Part shown: piece after piece, positions 52,558-60,905 of the stretch | Position numbering within the stretch: position 1 is the first letter of the stretch | How the letters are laid out: each line of letters opens with the position of its first letter | Source of the DNA: Pseudomonas tolaasii NCPPB 2192 | GTDB lineage: Bacteria > Pseudomonadota > Gammaproteobacteria > Pseudomonadales > Pseudomonadaceae | DNA length: 64,000 bases | Assembly (NCBI RefSeq): GCF_002813445.1 | Contig: NZ_PHHD01000001.1 | Span: forward strand, 6,510,001 to 6,574,000 | Reading direction: 5' to 3' | Made by a program: the position numbers and the translations under genes | Notes under the pieces: model-generated | Seen by the model: only the letters and a program-made list of their open reading frames with translations | What the model was told of the DNA's origin: nothing | Database searches by the model: none

Positions 52558-53373
52558 CTAGCGGGCAGCGCCTAGCTGGCCTTTTTCGTCGGAGAACACG
52601 ATTTCCACCCGGCGGTTCTGCGCCCTGCCCCGCTCGGAGGCGTTCGCTTCCACCGGGTACTGGTCGCCATACCCCTCAACCTGGATGCGCTTTTCGTCGA
52701 TTCCCAGGTCCATCAGCACATCCGCTACCGATTGCGCACGGTCGCGGGACAGCTTGAGGTTCTCCTGTTCGCCCCCGGTGTTGTCGGTGTAACCCTCGAT
52801 GCGCACCACGCGCTTGGGGTTCAGTTGCAGGAATTGCACAATTTTCAGCACCGTGCGGTTGGCCGAGTTTTCCAACTCCGCTTCGCCGGTGTCGAACAGC
52901 ATATCGCCCAGGGTCAGAACCAGGCCGCGATCGGTCTGGGTGGTGGTCAGGCTGGCGATCTGCTCTTCAAGCCACTTGCCTTGCTGTTGCACGCTGGCCA
53001 GCTTGCTCTCGCGCAGGGCCAGTTGCAGGCGCTGACGTTCCAGTTCGAGCTTGGCGCCGCGCTCGGCATTGAGCCCTTGCTCGGTGTGTTCGCGGGCAAT
53101 CGCGCTGTAGCGCTGGCTCAGGTAGGCGTAATGCACCACGTCGGCGCCGCTGCCCCAGTAGCTGGACAAACGGTCGGCACGCGCCAGGGACTCACCGGCG
53201 CGGATCACATCCTTGGGCGCAAAGCGCAGTACATTGGCGTCTTCCTTGACCTTCTGGAAGTCGCTGCCTGCCAGTTGCAACGCCTGCTCGCTGTCGGGTT
53301 GGCTGGCGCAACCGCCAAGCACCCCGCTGCCCAGCAGCAGCGCACAGCTCAAAACACGGATCATCGGGCTCAT
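52558..53373 (-). CDS. OmpA-family outer-membrane lipoprotein
   Basis: The 271-aa protein has a lipoprotein signal with LLGSGVLGGC, a middle coiled-coil part (residues about 90-130) and an OmpA C-terminal peptidoglycan-binding domain (IEGYTDNTGGEQENLKLSRD, RAQNRRVEIVF). It anchors the outer membrane to the wall. Its start overlaps the stop of the DUF4398 gene by 4 bp. Met4 is an alternative start. Confidence 0.94.
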   Translation of the reverse strand: MSPMIRVLSCALLLGSGVLGGCASQPDSEQALQLAGSDFQKVKEDANVLRFAPKDVIRAGESLARADRLSSYWGSGADVVHYAYLSQRYSAIAREHTEQGLNAERGAKLELERQRLQLALRESKLASVQQQGKWLEEQIASLTTTQTDRGLVLTLGDMLFDTGEAELENSANRTVLKIVQFLQLNPKRVVRIEGYTDNTGGEQENLKLSRDRAQSVADVLMDLGIDEKRIQVEGYGDQYPVEANASERGRAQNRRVEIVFSDEKGQLGAAR

Positions 53374-53732
53374 TGTGCTTCCCCCAGCTGCAATTGCTTG
53401 CGCAGACGGGCGATACGGGTGTTGAGCACGTTCAGTTGCTCCTGGCTTTTGCCGGTCAGTACCTTGGCTTCGGCCAGGCGCGCATCCAGCTCGGCCTCTT
53501 CGGCCCGCATGCGCGCACGTTTGTAGGATTGATCGGCCATGTTGGCCTCGGCCCGAGCGAACTTCTCTTCGGCCACTTTCAGCTCAGGGGATTCATCGGC
53601 ATTGGCACCCACGGCAGTGGCCTGTTCCAGGGCTTGTCGGGTGAGGCGCATTTGTTCATTCGGCGCAGGATCGGCTGCACATCCCGCCAAGGCGACAACG
53701 GCGAGGGCCGCGAAAAGAGGTCGAAGAGTCAC
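53370..53732 (-). CDS. DUF4398 lipoprotein
   Basis: A 120-aa lipoprotein with VVALAGC and a helical body (ALEQATAVGANADES, then KVAEEKFARAEANMAD), matching DUF4398. It pairs with OmpA-like proteins in many Pseudomonas. Both genes are cotranscribed downstream of a periplasmic binding protein gene. Confidence 0.92.
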   Translation of the reverse strand: MTLRPLFAALAVVALAGCAADPAPNEQMRLTRQALEQATAVGANADESPELKVAEEKFARAEANMADQSYKRARMRAEEAELDARLAEAKVLTGKSQEQLNVLNTRIARLRKQLQLGEAQ

Positions 53733-53741
53733 TGTAAATCC

Positions 53742-54557
53742 TTACTTTGCTGGGGTACCGACGGGTTGCTGCAGTTGCGCTTTCCAACGTTCCAGATTGC
53801 GCTGCATGGCGGCTTGCACCACACCGGATGCGGGCAATTCTGTCATCTTTTTCGCCAACTGTCCGCGCAGCCACGGATCATTGCAGGCGGAGTTGTGGGA
53901 AATCGCCAGGTACAAACCGGGCTGATCGACGGGTATTTCACGGGCGATCAAGTCGTTGCTCATGCCCAGCGTCTGCGCCATGGCCATGCCCGAATAACGC
54001 CCGGCAAGCACGTAGTCCACCTCCCCCAGCAAGAGCTTCTGGAAGGCCGGCGTCAGGGTGGGCAGGCGTTGCAGGCTGAGCTGACGGCCGGCAAAGGTTT
54101 CGAAGTCGGCGCTCAGCCGCGCACGTTCCGAGACCGCCCCCTTGTGGCCGTGCAGGTCGGCGGCGGTGGTGTAGGCCAGCGGCGAATCCTTGCGGGTCCA
54201 CACCAGATAGTCGATCTGTGTCAGCGCCGGGTGGATGTAATCGAGGCTTTCCAGTTCGCCCAGGTTCAGCGGCGCATCGGCGAGGATGTCCATGCGCCCG
54301 CTGCGCACTTCCTCCAGGGCCAGGACGCGTTTGCCGCCGTAGAGCAGGTCGATTTTCAAGCCCAGGTCTTTGCCGATTTGTTGCAGCACATCGGCGGTGG
54401 CGCCGATCAGGTGGGTCGGGTCTTGCGGGTCGCGCCACAGCAAGGGCGGCGCATCCGGGCTGCCGGTGATCACCAGGCGGTCACATTTGCCGGCGGCCAG
54501 CGTCAAGCCTGGCAGCAATGCAAGGCCCAGCAGTACGGTCCAGGGGCGCAGTTCCAT
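53742..54557 (-). CDS. Periplasmic substrate-binding protein (SBP_bac_3 type)
   Basis: A 271-aa exported protein with signal MELRPWTVLLGLALLPGLTL cut near LAA and two-lobe binding protein pattern (GATADVLQQIGKDLGLKIDL, GRMDILADAPLN). No transporter genes are next to it, so it may be a sensory or orphan binding protein. The ATG at 54557 follows GGAGAA; the longer frame overlaps the etfA terminator. Confidence 0.88.
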   Translation of the reverse strand: MELRPWTVLLGLALLPGLTLAAGKCDRLVITGSPDAPPLLWRDPQDPTHLIGATADVLQQIGKDLGLKIDLLYGGKRVLALEEVRSGRMDILADAPLNLGELESLDYIHPALTQIDYLVWTRKDSPLAYTTAADLHGHKGAVSERARLSADFETFAGRQLSLQRLPTLTPAFQKLLLGEVDYVLAGRYSGMAMAQTLGMSNDLIAREIPVDQPGLYLAISHNSACNDPWLRGQLAKKMTELPASGVVQAAMQRNLERWKAQLQQPVGTPAK

Positions 54558-54588
54558 GGCGAAGTTCTCCGGTTTCCAAAAAAGCAGC

Positions 54589-54615
54589 AAAAAAAACCCG
54601 GTCACAAGGACCGGG
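54589..54615 (-). terminator. Terminator of etfBA
   Basis: Read on the minus strand, CCCGGTC/GACCGGG pair with a five-base loop, followed by an eight-T run. Confidence 0.9.
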
Positions 54616-54639
54616 CTCTTTATAAGTGAAGCAGTCGGT

Positions 54640-55569
54640 TTAGACCAGCTTCTCCAGCTCAGGTACTGCTTCGAACAAGTCCGCCACCAGGCCGTAATCG
54701 GCCACCTGGAAGATTGGGGCTTCTTCGTCCTTGTTGATCGCAACGATCACTTTGGAGTCTTTCATACCGGCCAGGTGCTGGATCGCGCCGGAGATACCGA
54801 CGGCAATGTACAGCTGTGGCGCAACGATCTTGCCGGTCTGGCCGACTTGCATGTCGTTGGGTACGAAACCTGCGTCGACGGCCGCGCGGGAAGCGCCGAC
54901 CGCAGCGCCCAGCTTGTCGGCCAGGGCGTACAGGTGCTTGAAGTTGTCACCGTTCTGCATGCCACGGCCGCCGGAAACGACGATCTTGGCAGCGGTCAGC
55001 TCAGGACGGTCCGATTTGGCCAGCTCTTCGCCAACAAAGCTCGAAGTGCCAGCGTCGTGGGCGGCGGCTACGGCTTCAACGGCAGCCGAACCACCTTCGG
55101 CAGCAACCGGGTCGAAACCGGTAGCACGCACGGTGATCACTTTGATGGCTGCGGTCGATTGCACGGTGGCAATGGCGTTACCGGCGTAGATCGGGCGCTT
55201 GAAGGTGTCGGCGCTTTCTACCGAGATGATCTCGGAGATCTGGTCAACGTCCAGCTGCGCGGCAACGCGCGGCAGGATGTTTTTGCCGTTGGACGTAGCG
55301 GCAGCCAGGATGTGGCTGTAGCCAGCGCCCAGTTCAGCAACGAGCGGAGCCACGTTTTCCGGCAGTTGGTGAGCGTAAGCGGCGTTGTCGGCCAGCAGTA
55401 CTTTGCTCACGCCAGCGATTTTCGCAGCGGCTTCAGCCACCGCGGCTGCGCCCTGGCCTGCAATCAGCACGTGGATGTCGCCACCGATTTTTGCAGCAGC
55501 AGCCACGGTGTTCAGGGTGGCCGGAGCCACGACCTTGTTGTCGTGTTCAGCGATTACCAAGATAGTCAT
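54640..55569 (-). CDS. etfA: Electron transfer flavoprotein subunit alpha
   Basis: The 309-aa protein has the C-terminal FAD domain (SGAIQHLAGMKDSKVIVAIN and DYGLVADLFEAVPEL). With EtfB it takes electrons from acyl-CoA dehydrogenases and passes them to ETF-QO. It is 2 bp after etfB on the minus strand. Confidence 0.97.
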   Translation of the reverse strand: MTILVIAEHDNKVVAPATLNTVAAAAKIGGDIHVLIAGQGAAAVAEAAAKIAGVSKVLLADNAAYAHQLPENVAPLVAELGAGYSHILAAATSNGKNILPRVAAQLDVDQISEIISVESADTFKRPIYAGNAIATVQSTAAIKVITVRATGFDPVAAEGGSAAVEAVAAAHDAGTSSFVGEELAKSDRPELTAAKIVVSGGRGMQNGDNFKHLYALADKLGAAVGASRAAVDAGFVPNDMQVGQTGKIVAPQLYIAVGISGAIQHLAGMKDSKVIVAINKDEEAPIFQVADYGLVADLFEAVPELEKLV

Positions 55570-55571
55570 TG

Positions 55572-56321
55572 TCAGATTACCTTCGCTTCGTTTTTCAGTT
55601 TCTCGACCAGTTCAGCCACCGACTTGACCTTGATGCCCGCGCTGCGTGCAGCCGGTGCTTCAACTTTTACAGTCTTGTTGGTGGAGGCGGTGGACACGCC
55701 CAAAGCGTCTGGAGTTACCGACTCAAGCGGCTTCTTCTTGGCTTTCATGATGTTTGGCAGGGACGCGTAGCGCGGCTCGTTCAAACGCAGGTCGGTGGTG
55801 ACGATGGCCGGCAGTTTCAGGGAAACGGTCTGTGCGCCGCCGTCGATTTCACGGGTCACAGCTACGCTGTCGCCGCTCACTTCAACTTTGGAGGCGAAGG
55901 TGCCCTGGCCGTAACCGGTCAGTGCGGCCAGCATCTGGCCAGTCTGGTTGTTGTCGCTGTCGATGGCTTGTTTGCCGAGGATCACCAGCTGAGGCTGTTC
56001 CTTGTCGACAACGGCCTTGAGCAGCTTGGCCACGGCCAGGGAGGTCAGCTCTTCAGCGGACTCGACCAGGATGGCGCGGTCGGCGCCCAGTGCCAGGGCG
56101 GTGCGCAGCTGCTCTTGAGCAGTGGTCGGGCCGATGGAAACCACAACGATTTCAGTCGCCACGCCTTTCTCTTTCAGGCGGACGGCTTCTTCCACAGCGA
56201 TTTCGCAGAAAGGGTTCATCGACATTTTGACGTTAGCAAGGTCGACGCCGGAATTGTCCGCCTTGACGCGAACTTTCACGTTGTAATCGACAACGCGTTT
56301 GACAGCTACAAGAACCTTCAT
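55572..56321 (-). CDS. etfB: Electron transfer flavoprotein subunit beta
   Basis: The 249-aa protein starts MKVLVAVKRVVDYNVKVRVK and contains NPFCEIAVEEAVRLKEKG, characteristic of EtfB; it binds AMP and holds the partner-recognition loop. It is first in the etfBA unit and divergent from the ETF-QO gene. Confidence 0.97.
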   Translation of the reverse strand: MKVLVAVKRVVDYNVKVRVKADNSGVDLANVKMSMNPFCEIAVEEAVRLKEKGVATEIVVVSIGPTTAQEQLRTALALGADRAILVESAEELTSLAVAKLLKAVVDKEQPQLVILGKQAIDSDNNQTGQMLAALTGYGQGTFASKVEVSGDSVAVTREIDGGAQTVSLKLPAIVTTDLRLNEPRYASLPNIMKAKKKPLESVTPDALGVSTASTNKTVKVEAPAARSAGIKVKSVAELVEKLKNEAKVI

Positions 56322-56590
56322 GGATTCCTCGTTACTCTCCGGTGAAAAGAAAGTCGCCTAGGCGAACCTGGCGGTTGATGCTCATCGGCACACAAGGGCA
56401 CCTCCAAAAACGGCGGCGTGGCCTTGCTCACGGGAAATGACGACCGTTCGTCAGTGGTGACTGAGAGGTCATTCTTTATCGCGGCGTGTAAACTGCGCGC
56501 CATCGTTTGAGTGCGCATGCCTTTGCCAGTCTTTGGACGTGCTCTTGAAACCTGCGGTATGCCTACGGTATGCGCAAAACCGACCGTATA

Positions 56591-56616
56591 TTGACCGGAA
56601 CGCCTATTCTGGTCAA
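56591..56616. promoter_or_regulatory. Inverted repeat in etfB/ETF-QO intergenic region
   Basis: TTGACCGGAA-CGCCTA-TTCTGGTCAA, ten-base arms with one mismatch. It lies between the two divergent genes together with a nearby TGGTCA and two CGGTATGC repeats, so it is probably an operator. Confidence 0.55.
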
Positions 56617-56676
56617 TACGCCAAAATGGTCAGTCATAAGCCGCGTGTCTTTGATTTTCCTAGCTTGCGGGCAATT

Positions 56677-56690
56677 CAAACAAACGTTTG
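56677..56690. promoter_or_regulatory. PsrA-type operator
   Basis: CAAAC-AAAC-GTTTG matches the published PsrA pattern (G/C)AAAC-N2-4-GTTT(G/C). PsrA is a fatty-acid-sensing TetR regulator of Pseudomonas that controls ETF genes and rpoS. The site lies just before the -35 box of the ETF-QO promoter. Confidence 0.75.
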
Positions 56691-56692
56691 TA

Positions 56693-56721
56693 TTGGACGC
56701 TGCCGGTGGTGTAGATATAAT
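56693..56721 (+). promoter_or_regulatory. Sigma-70 promoter of ETF-QO gene
   Basis: TTGGAC (56693-56698), 17 bases, TATAAT (56716-56721). The leader would be about 100 bases to the GTG start. Confidence 0.82.
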
Positions 56722-56825
56722 GCGCCACCTAGAGAGAAAGGTGGGTCGTGGCCTGGCGCCCGACGACACCGAAACCTCCACCCATTAGAAAAAAAGCCTG
56801 TTGAGCCTTGAGTAGGAGATAGCCT

Positions 56826-58490
56826 GTGGAACGCGAATACATGGAATTCGACGTGGTCATCGTCGGCGCTGGCCCGGCAGGCCTGTCTGCCGCCTGCCGA
56901 CTGAAGCAGAAGGCCGCCGAAGCCGGTAAGGAAATCAGCGTCTGCGTGGTCGAGAAAGGCTCCGAAGTCGGCGCACACATCCTGTCCGGCGCCGTGTTTG
57001 AACCGCGCGCCCTGAACGAGCTGTTCCCGGACTGGAAAGCACTCGGCGCCCCGCTGAACACCCCCGTGGTGCGCGACGACATCTATGTACTGCGCAGCCC
57101 CGAAGCCTCCACCAAGGTGCCAGACTTCTTTGTGCCCAAGACCATGCACAACGAAGGCAACTACATTATCTCCCTCGGCAACCTGTGCCGCTGGCTGGCC
57201 CAGCAGGCTGAAAACCTGGGCGTGGAAGTCTACCCGGGCTTCGCCGCCCAGGAAGCGCTGTTCGATGAAAACGGCGTGGTGCGCGGGATCATCACCGGTG
57301 ACCTCGGCGTCGACCGCGAAGGCCAGCCGAAAGAAGGCGTCTACACCCCCGGCATGGAACTGCGTGGCAAGTACACGCTGTTCGCCGAAGGTTGCCGCGG
57401 CCACATCGGCAAGCAACTGATCCAGCGTTTCAACCTGGACAGCGACGCCGACGCCCAGCACTACGGCATCGGCTTGAAGGAAATCTGGGAAATCGACCCG
57501 GCCAAGCACCAGCCAGGCCTGGTGGTGCACACCGCCGGTTGGCCTCTGGACATCATGAGCGCCGAAAACACCGGCGGTTCGTTCCTCTATCACCTGGAAA
57601 ACAACCAGGTGGTCGTGGGCCTGATCGTCGATCTGTCCTACAGCAACACCTTCCTGTCGCCGTTCGATGAGTTCCAGCGCCTCAAACACCACCCGGTGCT
57701 GGCCCAATACCTGGAAGGCGGCAAGCGCATCAGTTACGGCGCCCGTGCCATTTGCAAAGGCGGCTTGAACTCACTGCCGAAGATGGTCTTCAAGGGCGGC
57801 GCGCTGATCGGTTGCGACCTCGGCACCCTGAACTTCGCCAAGATCAAAGGCAGCCACACCGCCATGAAGTCCGGCATGCTCGCCGCCGACGCCGTGGCCG
57901 ACCGCCTGTTCGCCGAATCCGAAGGCGGTGATGAGCTGACCGCTTACGTCGACAGCTTCAAGAACAGCTGGCTCTACGAAGAACTGTTCGCCAGCCGCAA
58001 CTTCGGCCCGGCGATGCACAAGTTCGGCCCGATCCTCGGCGCCGGCTTCAACTGGTTCGACCAGAACATCCTCGGCGGCAAAATGCCGTTCACCCTGCAC
58101 GACACCAAGCCGGACTACGCCTGCCTGAAGCTGGCCAAGGACAGCAAGAAAATCAACTACCCCAAGCCCGATGGCAAGTTGAGCTTCGACAAGCTGAGCT
58201 CGGTGTTCATCTCCGGCACCAACCACGAAGAAGAGCAACCATGCCACTTGAAGCTCAAGGATCCGAGCATCCCGATCGGCACCAACCTGCCGCTCTACGA
58301 TGAACCGGCGCAACGCTACTGCCCGGCCGGCGTGTACGAAGTGATCACCCAGGAAGACGGTGAGAAGCGCTTCCAGATCAACGCCCAGAACTGCGTGCAC
58401 TGCAAGACCTGTGACATCAAGGACCCTTCGCAGAACATCACCTGGGTCACGCCGGAAGGCGCAGGCGGGCCGACTTACCCGAATATGTAA
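56826..58490 (+). CDS. Electron transfer flavoprotein-ubiquinone oxidoreductase
   Basis: The 554-aa membrane-associated enzyme moves electrons from reduced ETF to ubiquinone. It has an N-terminal FAD motif VIVGAGPAGLSAACRL, the quinone-pocket and membrane region in the middle, and a C-terminal 4Fe-4S centre with RYCPAGVYE and NCVHCKTCD. The GTG at 56826 (MEREYMEFDVV) follows TAGGAGA; an ATG at 56841 is possible. It is regulated by the divergent region with the PsrA site. Confidence 0.96.
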   Translation: MEREYMEFDVVIVGAGPAGLSAACRLKQKAAEAGKEISVCVVEKGSEVGAHILSGAVFEPRALNELFPDWKALGAPLNTPVVRDDIYVLRSPEASTKVPDFFVPKTMHNEGNYIISLGNLCRWLAQQAENLGVEVYPGFAAQEALFDENGVVRGIITGDLGVDREGQPKEGVYTPGMELRGKYTLFAEGCRGHIGKQLIQRFNLDSDADAQHYGIGLKEIWEIDPAKHQPGLVVHTAGWPLDIMSAENTGGSFLYHLENNQVVVGLIVDLSYSNTFLSPFDEFQRLKHHPVLAQYLEGGKRISYGARAICKGGLNSLPKMVFKGGALIGCDLGTLNFAKIKGSHTAMKSGMLAADAVADRLFAESEGGDELTAYVDSFKNSWLYEELFASRNFGPAMHKFGPILGAGFNWFDQNILGGKMPFTLHDTKPDYACLKLAKDSKKINYPKPDGKLSFDKLSSVFISGTNHEEEQPCHLKLKDPSIPIGTNLPLYDEPAQRYCPAGVYEVITQEDGEKRFQINAQNCVHCKTCDIKDPSQNITWVTPEGAGGPTYPNM

Positions 58491-58500
58491 GCCAAAAAAA

Positions 58501-58525
58501 AGGCTCCCAAATGGGAGCCTTTTTT
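58501..58525 (+). terminator. Terminator after ETF-QO
   Basis: AGGCTCCCA-AA-TGGGAGCCT followed by T, also with an A-run on the other side, so it could end both directions. Confidence 0.88.
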
Positions 58526-58549
58526 ACAGCTGACACAACGCGGTCAGTT

Positions 58550-58636
58550 GTGGGAGCTGGCTTGCCTGCGATAGCGCTGGGTCAGCTATGCATAAGACAC
58601 TGACAAACCGCTATCGCAGGCAAGCCAGCTCCCACA
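58550..58636. repeat. REP/BIME pair
   Basis: GTGGGAGCTGGCTTGCCTGCG with its inverted copy ending CAAGCCAGCTCCCACA. Confidence 0.9.
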
Positions 58637-58651
58637 TTTGCCCGTGTGATA

Positions 58652-59545
58652 TCAGGCAGCCCGCTCTTCACCGGGGCTGCGCAAGAAGTAGCGTTTGTAC
58701 TCTCGGCTGAACTGCGACGTGCTCTGGTAGCCCACATTATGCGCTGCCTGCGCCACCCCCATGCCCTCCACCAGCAACAACTGCTGGGCCTTGAGCAGGC
58801 GCAGCCGCTTCAAATACTGCACCGGCGACAACAAGGTGCAACGCTTGAAATGCTCATGAAAGGTCGAGGCGCTCATGTGCGCATAACCGGCGAGGGTTTC
58901 GATATTCAGCGGCTCATGAAAATGCGCATGCAAGTGGTTCAGAGAGGTGGCGATTCGCGAGAACTGCCCCTGCTGCTCCACCAAGGCGCGCAGCACATCG
59001 GCCTGCGGCCCGCGTAACGCCGTGAACAATAATTCGCGCACCCGCGCCGGCCCCATGATCCGGCTTTCCAGCGGATCGTGCAGGCACTCCAATAGCCGTT
59101 CGACACAGCCGCGCATGGCATCATCGAGCACCACCGAGCTCATCGACTCCAGCGTCTGCGCAGCCGGTGGCGGCCCGGCCTGAATGCCCATGGCCATCAC
59201 CAATTCACCGAGCATCACGCGGTCAATGCCCACCGTCACGCCATACAACGGCGCATCCGGCGCCATGGCAAACGTCTCGCATTCGAACGGCACCGGCATC
59301 GCCTGAATCAGGTAGTGCCCGGCGCCATACTCCAGCGTGCGCGGGCCCAGGTAAGCGACTTTGCTGCCCTGGGCCACGAACATCAGGCTCGGTTCATAGA
59401 TCTGCGGGCCGCGTGCCACATCGCAACTGGCGCGCAGCACTTTCACGCCCGGCAGGTGGGTGGGGGAGAAACCGTCACAGGGCGTGAGGTCCTCAATCAA
59501 GGCAACCAGCGTCGCGTTGGCGTCGAGATGGCGGGTCAACAACAT
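58652..59545 (-). CDS. AraC-family transcriptional regulator
   Basis: A 297-aa protein with an N-terminal ligand domain (AraC_N type, YEPSLMFVAQGSKVAYLG) and C-terminal double HTH (NIETLAGYAHMSASTFHEHFK, NVGYQSTSQFSREYKRYF). It probably controls the divergent alcohol dehydrogenase gene, 181 bp away. Confidence 0.93.
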   Translation of the reverse strand: MLLTRHLDANATLVALIEDLTPCDGFSPTHLPGVKVLRASCDVARGPQIYEPSLMFVAQGSKVAYLGPRTLEYGAGHYLIQAMPVPFECETFAMAPDAPLYGVTVGIDRVMLGELVMAMGIQAGPPPAAQTLESMSSVVLDDAMRGCVERLLECLHDPLESRIMGPARVRELLFTALRGPQADVLRALVEQQGQFSRIATSLNHLHAHFHEPLNIETLAGYAHMSASTFHEHFKRCTLLSPVQYLKRLRLLKAQQLLLVEGMGVAQAAHNVGYQSTSQFSREYKRYFLRSPGEERAA

Positions 59546-59590
59546 GGCAAAAACTTCGCGAAAAAGGGGATGGGAACATCATCGCAGGTC

Positions 59591-59608
59591 TGGGTCCATC
59601 TGGATCCA
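59591..59608. promoter_or_regulatory. Direct repeat, possible AraC-type site
   Basis: TGGGTCCA and TGGATCCA, ten bases apart, lie between the divergent AraC and dehydrogenase genes. Direct repeats at one-turn spacing are typical of AraC binding. Confidence 0.45.
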
Positions 59609-59726
59609 AACACAGGGCACTCCCGGACGAATAGGCATGAGACTCGGAGCAATCGCCATGTTCGCCCCCAGGGGCGGCGCGGAGAATGCGCCGCCTCCCC
59701 AGTCATTGCTTTGCGAGGTTTTGCCC

Positions 59727-60779
59727 ATGTACACCGCCATCGGTTATGCCGCCCAGTCGGCCACCACTCCCCTCGCCCCCATGTCGTTTGAACGCCGCAG
59801 CCCGCGCGCCGATGATGTGGCCATCGAGATTCTCTACTGTGGCGTCTGCCACTCCGACATCCACCAGGCGCGCAACGAGTGGGGCATCGCCGTGTACCCG
59901 CTGATGCCCGGCCACGAGATTGTCGGCAAAGTCACCGCCGTCGGCGCCAGCGTCACCGCGCACAAGGTCGGCGACCTGGTGGGCGTGGGCTGCATGGTCG
60001 ATTCCTGCCGCCACTGCGACGCCTGCCACGCAGACCTCGAGCAATACTGCCTCGAAGGCCCGACCATGACCTACGCCACCCCGGACCGGGTCGACGGCAG
60101 CAACACCATGGGCGGCTATTCGGACAGCATCGTGGTCAGCGAGCACTTTGTGGTGAAGATTCCCGCCAAGCTTGACCTGGCCAGTGCCGCGCCGATTCTC
60201 TGCGCCGGCATCACCACCTATTCGCCGCTCAAGCACTACGGTGTGAAAGCGGGCGATAAAGTCGGCGTACTGGGCATGGGTGGCCTCGGCCACATGGGCA
60301 TCAAGTTCGCCAAGGCGATGGGCGCAGAAGTCACGCTGTTCACCCGCTCCGCGAGCAAGGCTGAAGAAGGCCGTCGCCAGGGCGCCGATCACGTGATTGT
60401 GTCCACCGACGCCGAGCAAATGGCAGCCGCTGCCGGGCACTTCGACTTTTTGCTCGACACCATCCCGGTGCAACACGACCTGAACCCCTACCTCGATACC
60501 CTGCGCTTTGACGGCGTGCACATTCTGGTCGGCCTGATCGAGCCGGTGGATCCGCCGGTCAACGCTGCCAAGCTGGTGCTGGGCCGTAAAGTGCTGGCCG
60601 GCTCGCTGATCGGCGGCATTGCCGAAACCCAGGAAGTCCTGGATTTCTGCGCCGAGCACAACATCACCTGCGACATCGAAATGCTCGACATCCGCAACAT
60701 CAACGAGGCTTACGCCCGCATGATCGCCGGTGATGTGAAGTACCGCTTTGTCATCGACATGGCGACCCTGAAGGCCTGA
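59727..60779 (+). CDS. Zinc NAD(P)-dependent alcohol dehydrogenase (YahK/CAD type)
   Basis: A 350-aa dehydrogenase with catalytic zinc ligands in CGVCHSD and PGHEIVG, a structural zinc loop CRHCDACHADLEQYC and the nucleotide motif GMGGLGHMG. It reduces aldehydes or oxidises alcohols. The ATG at 59727 (MYTAIGYAAQSATTPL) follows GCGAGG; the frame is open much further upstream but lacks sites. Confidence 0.94.
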   Translation: MYTAIGYAAQSATTPLAPMSFERRSPRADDVAIEILYCGVCHSDIHQARNEWGIAVYPLMPGHEIVGKVTAVGASVTAHKVGDLVGVGCMVDSCRHCDACHADLEQYCLEGPTMTYATPDRVDGSNTMGGYSDSIVVSEHFVVKIPAKLDLASAAPILCAGITTYSPLKHYGVKAGDKVGVLGMGGLGHMGIKFAKAMGAEVTLFTRSASKAEEGRRQGADHVIVSTDAEQMAAAAGHFDFLLDTIPVQHDLNPYLDTLRFDGVHILVGLIEPVDPPVNAAKLVLGRKVLAGSLIGGIAETQEVLDFCAEHNITCDIEMLDIRNINEAYARMIAGDVKYRFVIDMATLKA

Positions 60780-60783
60780 CGCT

Positions 60784-60903
60784 GATCGTTCCCACGCTCT
60801 GCGTGGGAATGCATCCGGTGATGCTCTGCGTCACCATTGCGCAGGCAACGGCTGGACGCGGAGCGTCCGGGGCGGCATTCCCACGCGGAGCGTGGGAACG
60901 ATC
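60784..60903. repeat. 120-bp nested inverted repeat
   Basis: The outer arms (60784-60812 and 60875-60903) are 29-bp inverted copies with one mismatch. Each arm is itself palindromic (CCCACGC with GCGTGGG). Two smaller hairpins lie inside (GGTGATGC.., TGGACGCGGAGCGTCC). It sits between convergent dehydrogenase and IclR genes and resembles a known Pseudomonas extragenic repeat. Confidence 0.85.
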
Positions 60904-60905
60904 AG

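Noticed and set aside
53373..54629. 418-aa open frame on the plus strand
   Set aside because: Antisense to the DUF4398 and binding protein genes, no recognisable features.
54370..55770. 466-aa open frame on the plus strand
   Set aside because: Antisense to etfA/etfB; Gly/His-rich composition typical of a shadow.
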